Source of the DNA: Magnetococcales bacterium
GTDB lineage: Bacteria; Pseudomonadota; Alphaproteobacteria; UBA2136
Assembly (NCBI GenBank): GCA_002689455.1
Contig: NZGE01000045.1
Span: 1 to 36,967 of the forward strand
Length of the DNA: 36,967 bases
Direction: 5' to 3'
A model generated the notes under the pieces. That model ran no database searches. It was not told the origin of the DNA and saw nothing but the letters and a program-made list of their open reading frames with translations. Shown in pieces: positions 8,009-16,237 of this stretch. Made by a program: the position numbers and the translations under genes. The stretch's first letter is position 1. Each line of letters begins with the position of its first letter.

Positions 8009-8666
8009 ATTTCATATGATCTTCCAACCAATGCGTAAAGGTATCTTTTTGGTTATGAATATAATCCAAGTGTTTGTAACAATCATCCACATTCACCAGA
8101 ACCGTCCCCATTCCAATTTGATGTGCTGTTTTTAAATTGTGTAAATTATCCTCAAACATCACACACTGATCAGGCTTCGTTTTCATTTTTTGAATTATTT
8201 CATGATAAATATCAGGGTTTGGCTTAAACCTGTTTTGCCTTATATCACTTTCATCAATTGCAATTTTTTCATCAAAGCTATCTTCTAAGCCTAAGTGCTT
8301 CAAAAATTTATCCATGTGCGATGGGTGACCGTTCGTAAACAAAACTTTTTGACCTGGAAGGTCTTTAAGCATTTTTTGGGTCAGCTTACAGACAGGCACA
8401 TCAGACGCATCCACCTTATCAATTTCATTCCACCAATGTTTTATATCGAACCCAGGTAATTCTTCAACCCACCCCTTTAAGTAAAAACTACTTTTGGAGA
8501 ATTCCGCATCCATCGCAGCTGCATCTTCTTTTGAAATACCATAATGCTTTTCAACATATTCAAAAAAATTATTAAAGGCACGTTTCTCCCACTCAAAAGG
8601 CCCTGTATAAAGTGTTCGATCCAAGTCAAAAACCCATGTATTAATATTTTCATACCCTTTAACCAT
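8007..8666 (-). CDS. HAD hydrolase, pyrimidine 5'-nucleotidase-like (second of a tandem pair)
   Basis: 219 residues of the haloacid-dehalogenase superfamily, SDT1-like pyrimidine-5'-nucleotidase group, which dephosphorylates nucleoside monophosphates. Motif I is F-D-L-D-R-T-L-Y (nucleophile D14, acid/base D16), motif II F-T-N-G-H, motif III the lysine in R-F-K-P-N-P, and motif IV F-E-D-N. The cap is a helical insertion after motif I. AAGGG upstream of ATG 8666 supports the start. It is the last gene of the rpmH-to-HAD run and a paralogue of the preceding gene 28 nt upstream. The substrate is inferred from family; small phosphate esters in general are possible. Confidence 0.85.
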   Translation of the reverse strand: MVKGYENINTWVFDLDRTLYTGPFEWEKRAFNNFFEYVEKHYGISKEDAAAMDAEFSKSSFYLKGWVEELPGFDIKHWWNEIDKVDASDVPVCKLTQKMLKDLPGQKVLFTNGHPSHMDKFLKHLGLEDSFDEKIAIDESDIRQNRFKPNPDIYHEIIQKMKTKPDQCVMFEDNLHNLKTAHQIGMGTVLVNVDDCYKHLDYIHNQKDTFTHWLEDHMK

Positions 8667-8694
8667 GAAAGAACCCTTTATACTTTATTTAACT

Positions 8695-9351
8695 TTACGA
8701 AAGCTTTGCCGCATCTTTTAAAAAGGTAAGTATATCAGTATACGCATAATCAACATAGTCTGGTTTATCGCCTTCACCATGAACCCATACAGTTGTCATA
8801 CCGAATGACTTTGCCATTTTTAAGTTTGGTAAACTATCTTCTATCATAGCACAACTCTCACCAGACGCCCCAATCTCTATCAATACTTTTTCAAATGAAG
8901 ATTTTAATGGCTTTGAGTCATAATCCAACCTTGTCACATCAAAAATACTTTGAATATCAAAAACCTCTGAAAGTCCTAATGTTTTCAAAACATTTTCGGC
9001 ATGAACTTTTGGCGAATTCGTGAAAATAAATTTACCCCCATGTAACTTATTAAGACTAGAAACAGTTTCAGCACATTCAGAAAGCATACCATGATCCAAC
9101 TTAAATCCTTCTTCAATAAAAAGATCCATATCAATAGCATTTTCCTTAAAAAGCCCTGTAAATGGCGCACCGCCGTGTTTTTCAACCAGAGCAAGTAAAT
9201 AAGGCTTTACCTGTTTCATATCAATATTAAGCTGCCCAGCCAACGCCTGATGCTGTACTTTTGACATATGCTTTGAAAAACCAGTTTCAGGTGCATATAG
9301 CGTGTCATCTAAATCAAACAACCAAGCCGTTACATGTGAAAACTTCGACAT
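8695..9351 (-). CDS. HAD hydrolase, pyrimidine 5'-nucleotidase-like (first of a tandem pair)
   Basis: 218 residues, clearly paralogous with the next gene. Motif I is F-D-L-D-D-T-L-Y (D13, D15), motif II F-T-N-S-P, motif III the lysine in D-S-K-P-L-K, and motif IV I-E-D-S. The cap sequences have diverged, so the two enzymes may prefer different phosphorylated substrates. Its start is 3 nt after the engB stop, indicating co-transcription. In many alphaproteobacteria a single such gene follows engB with argB between; here argB is absent and the HAD gene is doubled. Confidence 0.85.
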   Translation of the reverse strand: MSKFSHVTAWLFDLDDTLYAPETGFSKHMSKVQHQALAGQLNIDMKQVKPYLLALVEKHGGAPFTGLFKENAIDMDLFIEEGFKLDHGMLSECAETVSSLNKLHGGKFIFTNSPKVHAENVLKTLGLSEVFDIQSIFDVTRLDYDSKPLKSSFEKVLIEIGASGESCAMIEDSLPNLKMAKSFGMTTVWVHGEGDKPDYVDYAYTDILTFLKDAAKLS

Positions 9352-9354
9352 AAG

Positions 9355-9981
9355 CTATGCCCCTACAATTTCACAAGCCTTTAAAATAGATGATTTAATC
9401 TCATCTAGACCAAACCCCTTGTCAGAAGAAGATTTTAAAATTTCCTCATCCACAAAATGATATTCTTCAATATAAGCTTGAACACTTTGAATTACTTTAT
9501 CAACAGCTTTTCCGCGCACCTTATCCATTTTTGTAAGAATAATTTGCGTTTGAATACCCAGCTCCGTCAAAAGGGAAAGTGCATTTTGGTCACTTTCTTT
9601 TAAACCATGACGACCATCTACCAATACGTACACACGCTTAAGGGAACGTCTTGAAGAAAAATATTCTTCAGTCATTCTTGCTATTTTAAAAGAAAGCTCC
9701 TTCGAAACTTTAGCATAGCCATAGCCAGGTAAATCAACCAAAATAAAGTCATCATTCACCTGAAAGAAGTGAACCCCCTTTGTTGCACCTGGATTACTTG
9801 AAGTCCTTGCAAGCTTATTGCGGTTCATCAGCGCATTAATTAAAGATGACTTACCAACATTCGAGCGACCAATAAAAGCTACCTCTGGCAATGTTTCAGG
9901 CGGGAAAGCTACAGCTGCAACCTCTGTCCCCCAAATATGCTGAACATCACCTTTAAAGTAGCTTTTAACAGCCTTTGACAT
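9355..9981 (-). CDS. engB: Ribosome biogenesis GTPase EngB (YihA/YsxC)
   Basis: A 208-residue TrmE-Era-type GTPase that helps late assembly of the large ribosomal subunit in the cytoplasm. The GTP-binding motifs are all present: G1 G-R-S-N-V-G-K-S-S (38-46), G2 around the threonine in G-A-T-K-G, G3 D-L-P-G (83-86), G4 T-K-M-D (150-153) and G5 S-S-S-D-K-G near 190. Length is normal for the family. The gene begins directly after the yidC stop codon with no gap, a very common neighbour pair in proteobacteria. Confidence 0.95.
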   Translation of the reverse strand: MSKAVKSYFKGDVQHIWGTEVAAVAFPPETLPEVAFIGRSNVGKSSLINALMNRNKLARTSSNPGATKGVHFFQVNDDFILVDLPGYGYAKVSKELSFKIARMTEEYFSSRRSLKRVYVLVDGRHGLKESDQNALSLLTELGIQTQIILTKMDKVRGKAVDKVIQSVQAYIEEYHFVDEEILKSSSDKGFGLDEIKSSILKACEIVGA

Positions 9982-11673
9982 TTACTTACCCTCTGCCTTT
10001 TCAATACGCTTCGTAATCATCCACTGCTGAGCAATCGAAACCACGTTGTTTACGAACCAATAAAGAACCAAACCAGATGGGAACATTGCAAACATAACCG
10101 TAAACACAATTGGAAGCGCAGACATAACCTGACGCTGGATAGGGTCAGTTGCTGGAGGGTTAAGCTTTTGTTGTAAGAACATAGAAACACCCATTAAAAC
10201 TGGCAAGATAAAGAACGGATCATGCGCACTCAAATCTTGAATCCAAAGCATAAATGGCTCATGTCTAAATTCAAATGAAATCAGAATGACCTTATACACA
10301 GCAAAGAAAATTGGAATTTGAATAAGCATTGGCCAACAACCAGAAGCTGGGTTCACTTTATGTTCCTTATAAAGCTTCATCATTTCCAAGCCCATTTGCT
10401 CACGGTTATCCCCTAAACGCTCTTTAAGAGCTTCCATTTTAGGTGTTAACTGTTTCAGCTTAGCCATTGAACGGTAACTTTTACTTGCCAGAGGCATTAA
10501 AAGAATTTTCAAAATAACTGTTACAATAATAATGGCTAAACCTAAGTTACCTGTATGCTCATAGAAAAACATCATTGAGCTATAAATTGGAAGCGCAATA
10601 ACCTGATACCACCCGTAATCAACCGAGTCCTCAAGACCTACACTTTCCTTAGACATTTCTTGGCGTTTGTTTGGCCCAACGTACAAACGGTACGATTTTG
10701 TATATGTTCCACCATTGGCTGCCACACGGTTTACCATTGGAACTTGAACAATCGCACTGTAAAAGTCGCGACCATTTAGGTTGCTATATTTAAATTGCCA
10801 CGTATTTTCAGTTTGCTGATCAGGAATAATAGAAGCTAAGAAATAGCGAGACTTAATAGCAATCCAACCTTTTTGACCTGTGTATTTAAAAGCCTTCTCT
10901 TGCTTAATATCATCATAGTCATGTTCGTATTTAATATCTTCAATAACACCTTCAGGTCCAATGAAATTATAAAACGTACTCATTTCTTCTTCATAACCAT
11001 CACCGCCCTGCTCTAAACCATCAGCTTTGTGAACCTGAGCATAGTGACCAATTTGAATATCACGAGATGAACGGTTAATCACTTCATCCACTACGCGGAT
11101 AGTGTAACCAGTTTCATCAATAGTATATGTACGCGTAAACTCCTGACCATCTTCATTTGACCAAGTTAAAACCAAAGGCGTTTTAGGTGTTAAAGCATCA
11201 CCTTTCGCTTCCCAAACCGAGTTTCCAGCAGGAACCTGTACACCAACCGCTTGCCAGCCAGCGTCAAAAAACTGAATACGCTTACCGTTTGGACTTAAAA
11301 TACGAACCTTCTCATCACCATCCAATGTAACGGTATAATTGTTTAAAGCAAGATCGTCTAAACGCGCACCCGTCAACGCTACACCACCTACAAGCGACTT
11401 ACTTTCAACAGGCAGCCTTTTAACCTTTGTTGTCGGCGCTTCTATATTATTAGAAACTTGACTAGAGCCTTGAACAATCACATCTGGTTGACCTGGAACT
11501 TGCGCGCCTTCAACTGTCATTGATGTTTGCTGTGCAATTGCATTTTCCGGCACTTCAGGTTTAGGTGCAAAGTAATCCCACCCCATCATAAAAACAACAG
11601 CCACAAAAGCTGCGATTAAAAGACCGTTATTACCTTCGGGTTGTTTACCTTGTCTTGGATCATAAGAAGCCAT
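9982..11673 (-). CDS. yidC: Membrane protein insertase YidC
   Basis: YidC inserts and folds inner-membrane proteins, alone or with SecYEG. The protein has the Gram-negative plan: an N-terminal anchor (about residues 17-35), a large periplasmic beta-sandwich domain to about 350, then five membrane segments forming the insertase core. The core includes the segment with P-M-L-I-Q-I-P-I-F-F-A and a final helix before a short basic tail. Two starts are possible: ATG 11673, given here, two bases after the yidD stop, or TTG 11679, which overlaps that stop and lies 6 nt after AAGGA, an ideal spacing. They differ by two residues. It lies in the rpmH-rnpA-yidD-yidC-engB block. Confidence 0.97.
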   Translation of the reverse strand: MASYDPRQGKQPEGNNGLLIAAFVAVVFMMGWDYFAPKPEVPENAIAQQTSMTVEGAQVPGQPDVIVQGSSQVSNNIEAPTTKVKRLPVESKSLVGGVALTGARLDDLALNNYTVTLDGDEKVRILSPNGKRIQFFDAGWQAVGVQVPAGNSVWEAKGDALTPKTPLVLTWSNEDGQEFTRTYTIDETGYTIRVVDEVINRSSRDIQIGHYAQVHKADGLEQGGDGYEEEMSTFYNFIGPEGVIEDIKYEHDYDDIKQEKAFKYTGQKGWIAIKSRYFLASIIPDQQTENTWQFKYSNLNGRDFYSAIVQVPMVNRVAANGGTYTKSYRLYVGPNKRQEMSKESVGLEDSVDYGWYQVIALPIYSSMMFFYEHTGNLGLAIIIVTVILKILLMPLASKSYRSMAKLKQLTPKMEALKERLGDNREQMGLEMMKLYKEHKVNPASGCWPMLIQIPIFFAVYKVILISFEFRHEPFMLWIQDLSAHDPFFILPVLMGVSMFLQQKLNPPATDPIQRQVMSALPIVFTVMFAMFPSGLVLYWFVNNVVSIAQQWMITKRIEKAEGK

Positions 11674-11675
11674 AT

Positions 11676-11978
11676 TCAATTAATTTCCTTATACTTTTTA
11701 CTTGCATGACAACATTCCTTTTTAGGCGGAACAGGGTCATACCCACCGTCATGAAATGGACCACATTTTAAAATACGCTTTAGTGCAAGCCATCCGCCTT
11801 TTATACCGCCATGAATTTTTAAAGACTCCACAGCATAGTCTGAACAACTTGGGTAAAAACGACATCTCCCACCAAATTGTTTAAAAATAGCATTGAAGAA
11901 TGTACGATAAAACCAAACTAATTTCATTAATATTAATTGAAAAAATTTATCAAACACTTCAAAACCCTTAAAAATCAT
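11676..11978 (-). CDS. yidD: Membrane protein insertion efficiency factor YidD
   Basis: 100 residues; the small amphipathic inner-membrane-associated factor that helps YidC-dependent insertion. The family signature [10 protein letters not shown] and the later [12 protein letters not shown] are both present with their cysteines. The ATG overlaps the rnpA stop as ATGA, so translation is coupled. The N-terminus is about 20 residues longer than in many homologues, which would be explained by a later start, but the ATGA overlap favours this one. Confidence 0.95.
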   Translation of the reverse strand: MIFKGFEVFDKFFQLILMKLVWFYRTFFNAIFKQFGGRCRFYPSCSDYAVESLKIHGGIKGGWLALKRILKCGPFHDGGYDPVPPKKECCHASKKYKEIN

Positions 11979-12340
11979 ACATCGCCTGCCGATTTAAAAA
12001 AGTCCGTTAAAGCTTTTTGCGTTTCACGAACCATTTTCGAGTAATCTCTTTTTAGAATATACGGCCTTGCGATCCAATTCATCATATAACCTTGATGTTT
12101 AGGAAGTTCAAAAGAATCATTTCCTTTAACAACCTCATCAAAAACAGCCTTCATACGCCTTTTGGCAAAGTTACGACAAACAGCATTACCAACTTTTTTG
12201 CTTGCCGTATAACCAACAGCAACATTACCTTCAACCTCTGTCTCTTTAAGTAAAATAATCATTGAAGGCAAAACAAGCTTGGTACAATTCATACCAAACG
12301 ATAAATATTCACGACGTTTTTTTAATTTAGTGACTTGCAT
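11975..12340 (-). CDS. rnpA: Ribonuclease P protein component
   Basis: 121 residues. This basic protein binds RNase P RNA and assists 5'-end maturation of tRNA precursors. The RNR signature is seen as [13 protein letters not shown], preceded by [12 protein letters not shown], which is the family's most conserved stretch. It lies downstream of rpmH in the usual order, separated by an intergenic hairpin that probably attenuates transcription, and overlaps yidD by 4 nt. Confidence 0.95.
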   Translation of the reverse strand: MQVTKLKKRREYLSFGMNCTKLVLPSMIILLKETEVEGNVAVGYTASKKVGNAVCRNFAKRRMKAVFDEVVKGNDSFELPKHQGYMMNWIARPYILKRDYSKMVRETQKALTDFFKSAGDV

Positions 12341-12354
12341 AAAAAACCTTTAAC

Positions 12355-12387
12355 GAAAAAAACCTGCCTAGCTTAAAACCAGACAGG
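12355..12387 (-). terminator. Attenuator/terminator between rpmH and rnpA
   Basis: On the minus strand CCTGTCTGG (12387-12379) pairs with CTAGGCAGG (12371-12363) over nine pairs including two G-T wobbles, with a 7-nt loop, followed by seven T (12362-12356). It lies 23 nt after the rpmH stop. Partial termination here would keep L34 in excess over RnpA and the insertase genes, as known for E. coli. Confidence 0.75.
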
Positions 12388-12410
12388 CAAATTCGTTTTA
12401 TAAACAAAAC

Positions 12411-12545
12411 TTACGCGGATAGACGCTTACGACCTTTAGCGCGACGACGACGTAGAACTTCACGACCACCTGTTGTAGCCATACGTGCACGGAAGCCATG
12501 ACGACGTGTACGTTTTGTCTGACTTGGTTGGAATGTACGTTTCAT
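12411..12545 (-). CDS. rpmH: 50S ribosomal protein L34
   Basis: A 44-residue gene. It begins M-K-R-T-F-Q-P-S and continues with the highly basic [11 protein letters not shown] and [18 protein letters not shown], the full-length L34 sequence pattern. L34 is a structural protein of the large ribosomal subunit. It is the first gene of the minus-strand block and has its own strong promoter 37 nt upstream of the likely leader start. Confidence 0.98.
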   Translation of the reverse strand: MKRTFQPSQTKRTRRHGFRARMATTGGREVLRRRRAKGRKRLSA

Positions 12546-12588
12546 GTTTCTATCCTCTTTAAACTCAAAATTCTTAATTCAGTTGGGA

Positions 12589-12617
12589 CTTATATATCCC
12601 CCACAATCAGAAGTCAA
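12589..12617 (-). promoter_or_regulatory. Sigma-70 promoter of rpmH
   Basis: Read on the minus strand: TTGACT (12617-12612), 17-nt spacer, TATAAG (12594-12589), each 5 of 6 to consensus. Transcription would begin near 12582, giving a leader of about 37 nt before the rpmH ATG. Confidence 0.7.
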
Positions 12618-12662
12618 GCACTAATTTATCAAAAAATTTAATTAAGTTAAAAATCCACAGTA

Positions 12663-12692
12663 CTGGCATACATGAGCAAAAAAGCATATAAT
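12663..12692 (+). promoter_or_regulatory. Candidate promoter of the DUF547 gene
   Basis: A perfect -10 TATAAT at 12687-12692 and CTGGCA at 12663-12668 (-35, 4 of 6) with an 18-nt spacer, about 35 nt before the ATG at 12728. Confidence 0.5.
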
Positions 12693-12727
12693 AGCCTTAT
12701 TAACAAACTTAAATAAAAAAACACACA

Positions 12728-13552
12728 ATGAAAAAACTATTCACAACCTTAACCATTATTACCATATTACAACTATCAAATGCATTTGCTCACAACAGTG
12801 AAACATTTGAAAAAATGCCATTCCTTAAACCCTACAGTGAGCTTTTAGAAAAATACGTACACCCTGAAACCCTTGAGGGAATTCCAAGCACCGGCGTAAA
12901 CTACCTTGGATGGCAAAGTGACCCAAAACACAAACCAGCCATGAAGTTATTAGAAAAAACCAACCTAAGCGACATAAAATCTAAAGAAGAAAAAATCAGC
13001 TTTTGGATAAATGCATATAACTTACTCACAATCGACCTTATTGTTACAAAAGGTGAACAAGAAAGCATACACAACCTAGGTGGACTTGTTGGCGACCCTT
13101 GGAATGAATTTTCGTGGGTGATTGATGGCCTTGAAATAACACTAAGCCAAATCAACCATCAAACGCTTAGAAACATTAACGAACCCCGAGTTAACTTTGC
13201 ACTTACCTGCGCTGCAATTTCATGCCCCAATTTAAAAAATCAACCTTACTGGCCACAACTTATTTACACCCAACTGGAAAGGCAGACTCGAGAATTTCTT
13301 AGAAATAAAGAAAAAGGTGTAAAACTCATCAAAGCACCAAAAACCGATTCTAATTTAAGGCAAACCGACAAATTCAAAGTTTCTCAAATATTCCAATGGT
13401 TCAACAATGACTTTGAACATGGAAATATTGAAAGATTTGTTCAGCGTTATGTTTTTTTATACGGCGCTACGCATGACGGCTACCTACCCTACAATTGGAA
13501 TTTAAACGCCTTAACAGGCAAAAAACCAAAACCTGTTCAACCAAATGAATAA
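12728..13552 (+). CDS. DUF547 family exported protein
   Basis: 274 residues with a cleavable signal peptide (M-K-K-L-F start, N-A-F-A cleavage near residue 22). The mature protein fits DUF547: K-I-S-F-W-I-N-A-Y-N-L-L-T-I about residue 95, N-F-A-L-T-C-A-A-I-S-C-P near 160, and P-Y-N-W at the end. The conserved cysteine, histidine and tyrosine positions have led to the suggestion that DUF547 is a transglutaminase/papain-like fold, but no activity is established. The start codon has no clear Shine-Dalgarno sequence. It is a single gene divergent from rpmH, located in the periplasm or outside the cell. Confidence 0.85.
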   Translation: MKKLFTTLTIITILQLSNAFAHNSETFEKMPFLKPYSELLEKYVHPETLEGIPSTGVNYLGWQSDPKHKPAMKLLEKTNLSDIKSKEEKISFWINAYNLLTIDLIVTKGEQESIHNLGGLVGDPWNEFSWVIDGLEITLSQINHQTLRNINEPRVNFALTCAAISCPNLKNQPYWPQLIYTQLERQTREFLRNKEKGVKLIKAPKTDSNLRQTDKFKVSQIFQWFNNDFEHGNIERFVQRYVFLYGATHDGYLPYNWNLNALTGKKPKPVQPNE

Positions 13553-13643
13553 AAGGAACCTTGCTTTTTAGATAATTTTCAGTACACTGCACGAAATTTA
13601 TCTTTTCACAATTCCTTTTCTTTTTATTGAGAGCGAGTAATTT

Positions 13644-14618
13644 ATGCAAAACTTTCAGCAAAACATTTTAACACAAGCAAAGTTTGTTGCTCAAAATGCA
13701 CAACATGTCAGCATCAACCATACTGAATTAAACAAGCTTGCCCAAAAAGTTTTAAGTACAACAAATGATATCAACAGATCATGGACTGAACTAGACTTTA
13801 AACATCACTTTACCGACGGCACTGCAAAAACAGTACAATGGCTTTTACTTTCCAGCGCCTTAAACTTCTCATTTTGGGATGGAAAGGCTGAGGAGCTTTG
13901 GGAAGTTGAATATGACGGCGAATGGGTTAAAGGCTATTGGGCTTTAACCGCAGCACTCAAAAAAGCTGTTCAGACACACGACATACTCAATGCCAACTTT
14001 TTAGAAAACATGACCACTGAAATACTCTCTGAAATTTTAAAAGGTCGTGGCAAACCACCCCTTTTAAAGGAGCGTGCGCAAGTTTGCAGAAACATTGGAA
14101 AGACTTTAAACACTCATTTTAATGGTGAATTTATAAACGCTTTAGAACAAGCAAATAAAAGTGCAGTTACTTTAACAAACATTGTTGCAAACAACTTTAC
14201 AGACTTTAAAGATGTTTCAACATACAAAGGACAGGAAATACCCATCTTAAAACGAGCTCAAATTTTAGTAGCAGACACATGGGGCGCCTTCAAAGGACAA
14301 TCATTTGGTGAATTCAATGATATTGAAAAGCTCACTATCTTTGCAGACTATAAACTTCCGCAGTTTTTACGCGCCTTAAAAGTGTTTGAGTACAGCCCTG
14401 AACTTGCCAACATCGTTGATCGCTACCAAATCATTGAATCAGGCAGTGAAATGGAGGTCGAGCTACGCGCAATGACCATTCATGCTGTTGAAGAACTTAA
14501 AAAAGCTACGAAAGGGAAATTTTCCGCCGTTCAGTTAGACTGGTGGATATGGAACAGTTCTTTCGAAGCGCAGTACGAAGAAAAACCGCACCATTTAACA
14601 AGGTCGGTTTTTTATTAA
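13644..14618 (+). CDS. qng1: Queuosine-salvage protein Qng1 (DUF2419)
   Basis: 324 residues of the Q salvage family (human QNG1/C9orf64), which cleaves queuosine 5'-phosphate to release the base queuine for tRNA modification. Family features in order: L-N-F-S-F-W-D near residue 75, then G-Y-W-A-L-T-A-A-L-K-K-A near 112, F-A-D-Y-K-L-P-Q-F-L near 235 (the region of the active-site aspartate), and L-D-W-W-I-W near 303. Length agrees with the family. GAGAGCGAG before the ATG serves as ribosome-binding site. No other queuosine gene is in the window. The enzyme is common in eukaryotes but patchy in bacteria, hinting at horizontal spread or reliance on scavenged Q. Confidence 0.88.
   Translation: MQNFQQNILTQAKFVAQNAQHVSINHTELNKLAQKVLSTTNDINRSWTELDFKHHFTDGTAKTVQWLLLSSALNFSFWDGKAEELWEVEYDGEWVKGYWALTAALKKAVQTHDILNANFLENMTTEILSEILKGRGKPPLLKERAQVCRNIGKTLNTHFNGEFINALEQANKSAVTLTNIVANNFTDFKDVSTYKGQEIPILKRAQILVADTWGAFKGQSFGEFNDIEKLTIFADYKLPQFLRALKVFEYSPELANIVDRYQIIESGSEMEVELRAMTIHAVEELKKATKGKFSAVQLDWWIWNSSFEAQYEEKPHHLTRSVFY
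14581..14613 (+). terminator. Terminator overlapping the 3' end of qng1
   Basis: An A-run plus ACCGCACC (to 14592) pairs with GGTCGGT (from 14602) with one bulged C, then T-rich sequence through 14613. The hairpin lies within the last dozen codons of qng1 and also faces the convergent lipoprotein gene. Confidence 0.55.
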
Positions 14619-14624
14619 AACTTA

Positions 14625-15245
14625 TTAGCGAATATAAAACCAATCTGATCCGCGGCCTTTTTGACAAAAGAGCCCGCGGATTTTTTCTTCTCGACCTTGG
14701 TCGTAGTGGATAAACACGCCATCACGACAATTTCCACCACTATAATAAGGTTCATAAACATCCGAGTTTGGCATAAAGACAAACTTACCATCTCCATAGC
14801 GCCACTTGGCTTGACTACCCACAGGTGTTGTTGTTAAAGCATCATTAAACCTTTTGCGGTTTTCAACAACCATTAAGGTTACACCCTCACCAACACTCCC
14901 AACAGGCTTCCCCCAAATAGAAGACAAACTTGGGCTATCTAATTTTTCGTAACGCACAGAAGAAATAGATTCAGACTCCTCCGTTAAACCTGCAACATAA
15001 TCGTCTATCGGGTTTGTTTTAATTTGCTTACCGTAAGTTTCCTCTTGTTTGGCAGCTTCAAGCGCGCTCACATATTCTTTATAACTTGTTGTTTCTCTGG
15101 AAATATATTCATCTGTACCACGAGAAGCCGAAACAATTGGCACACCCTTTTTATAATACCCCTGTTGATACGGAGCATAGCCGCCTGTACAAGACGCCAA
15201 TAAAACACTCACCAACAATAAACAACCAATACTTTGAGAAACCAC
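14625..15245 (-). CDS. Hypothetical lipoprotein with C-terminal surface-antigen-like domain
   Basis: 206 residues starting at GTG 15245. The signal sequence ends in L-L-A-S-C with the acylated cysteine at residue 19, followed by a Gly/Tyr-rich stretch. The C-terminal 90 residues contain W-R-Y-G-D-G, N-C-R-D-G-V-F-I and L-F-C-Q-K-G-R-G-S-D-W-F, with two cysteines likely bridged. This arrangement recalls the C-terminal domain of the rickettsial 17-kDa surface antigen and similar outer-membrane lipoproteins, but the match is weak and from memory. It converges with qng1 with a 6-nt gap. Function unknown. Confidence 0.75.
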   Translation of the reverse strand: MVSQSIGCLLLVSVLLASCTGGYAPYQQGYYKKGVPIVSASRGTDEYISRETTSYKEYVSALEAAKQEETYGKQIKTNPIDDYVAGLTEESESISSVRYEKLDSPSLSSIWGKPVGSVGEGVTLMVVENRKRFNDALTTTPVGSQAKWRYGDGKFVFMPNSDVYEPYYSGGNCRDGVFIHYDQGREEKIRGLFCQKGRGSDWFYIR

Positions 15246-15307
15246 AGAAAAATCTCTTTATTCTTATATTCAGATTAATATAACAAAGACACCACAAAGA
15301 GGCAAGA

Positions 15308-16129
15308 TTATCCATTCAGTTTTGACGTTAAATCTGCGTAAGCTTCATTAATTTCAGCTAATTTAACCTCAGCTTGCTTGATATCTTTTTCAGATCCACC
15401 AGCGCCACGCACTTTATCTGGATGGTATTGACGAATAGCTTTCTTGTAAGCTGAGCGAACCTCCTCATATGATGCCTTTGTTGACAAACCTAGAGTTTTA
15501 AATGATTTATCTGATGCACCCCACCTAAAATCATTAGAAGCATAAGATGATCCAGCCCCATCCTTAGCCGAACCATATCCACCTTGTTTTTTAATAAGTG
15601 CCTTCACATCCAGCATCAATTCATTCAACACCTCATCCGAAACAGAAAATATATGTGCAACAGCTTGAATAAAAGCTTTTTGATACAAATCATTTCCTTG
15701 GCCTGATCCATACATAACAACGCACAAACTTTCAAGGACCGGCAACAACTTATTCATATCAAAAGCCATCATTTCAGCCAGTCGAACAGCTACATGCTCA
15801 AAACCGTCTGATGATCTTCTATGCAAATTATACAAAGTCCTTACCGCAGAAACATCTTGTTTAGAAATCGACGAAATATTTTGAAATAACTGAACCTCTT
15901 CAGGTGTTACACGGCCATCCATTTTAGCAAATTTAGCATGCAAAATAACAAACAAATAAGAAAACTCAGTTTCCCACTCATCCCGCTTACGCATGGGACC
16001 TTCTATTTCCTCTATATAAAAGTCAAATGCAAAACCTATAAGCATACCCATCACAGCGCCAACAATGTCCTGCGTAACCGCAAAACCAACCAATGCCCCT
16101 ATGACTTTACCCAGCAAAATACCACACAC
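15308..16129 (-). CDS. DjlA-like membrane J-domain co-chaperone (TerB + DnaJ)
   Basis: 273 residues. A glycine-rich hydrophobic N-terminal segment (about 5-35) forms the membrane anchor typical of DjlA. A TerB-like helical domain (about 50-165) includes F-A-K-M-D-G-R-V-T-P-E-E-V. The C-terminal J domain (about 208-273) has H-P-D-K. DjlA stimulates DnaK ATPase at the inner membrane and is linked to envelope stress. The start is uncertain: GTG 16129 is only 3 nt from AAGG, and the in-frame TTG at 16117 is a little far; both keep the membrane segment. The plus-strand cytochrome gene is divergent. Confidence 0.88.
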   Translation of the reverse strand: MCGILLGKVIGALVGFAVTQDIVGAVMGMLIGFAFDFYIEEIEGPMRKRDEWETEFSYLFVILHAKFAKMDGRVTPEEVQLFQNISSISKQDVSAVRTLYNLHRRSSDGFEHVAVRLAEMMAFDMNKLLPVLESLCVVMYGSGQGNDLYQKAFIQAVAHIFSVSDEVLNELMLDVKALIKKQGGYGSAKDGAGSSYASNDFRWGASDKSFKTLGLSTKASYEEVRSAYKKAIRQYHPDKVRGAGGSEKDIKQAEVKLAEINEAYADLTSKLNG

Positions 16130-16237
16130 ACCTTATTAAATTTTAGATTAAGATAAACGAATTATCATTGACGTACAAGTACACATACGTCTATAGTGTG
16201 AGTAATTTATAACAAAAACTAGGCCTCTTAACAGAAA

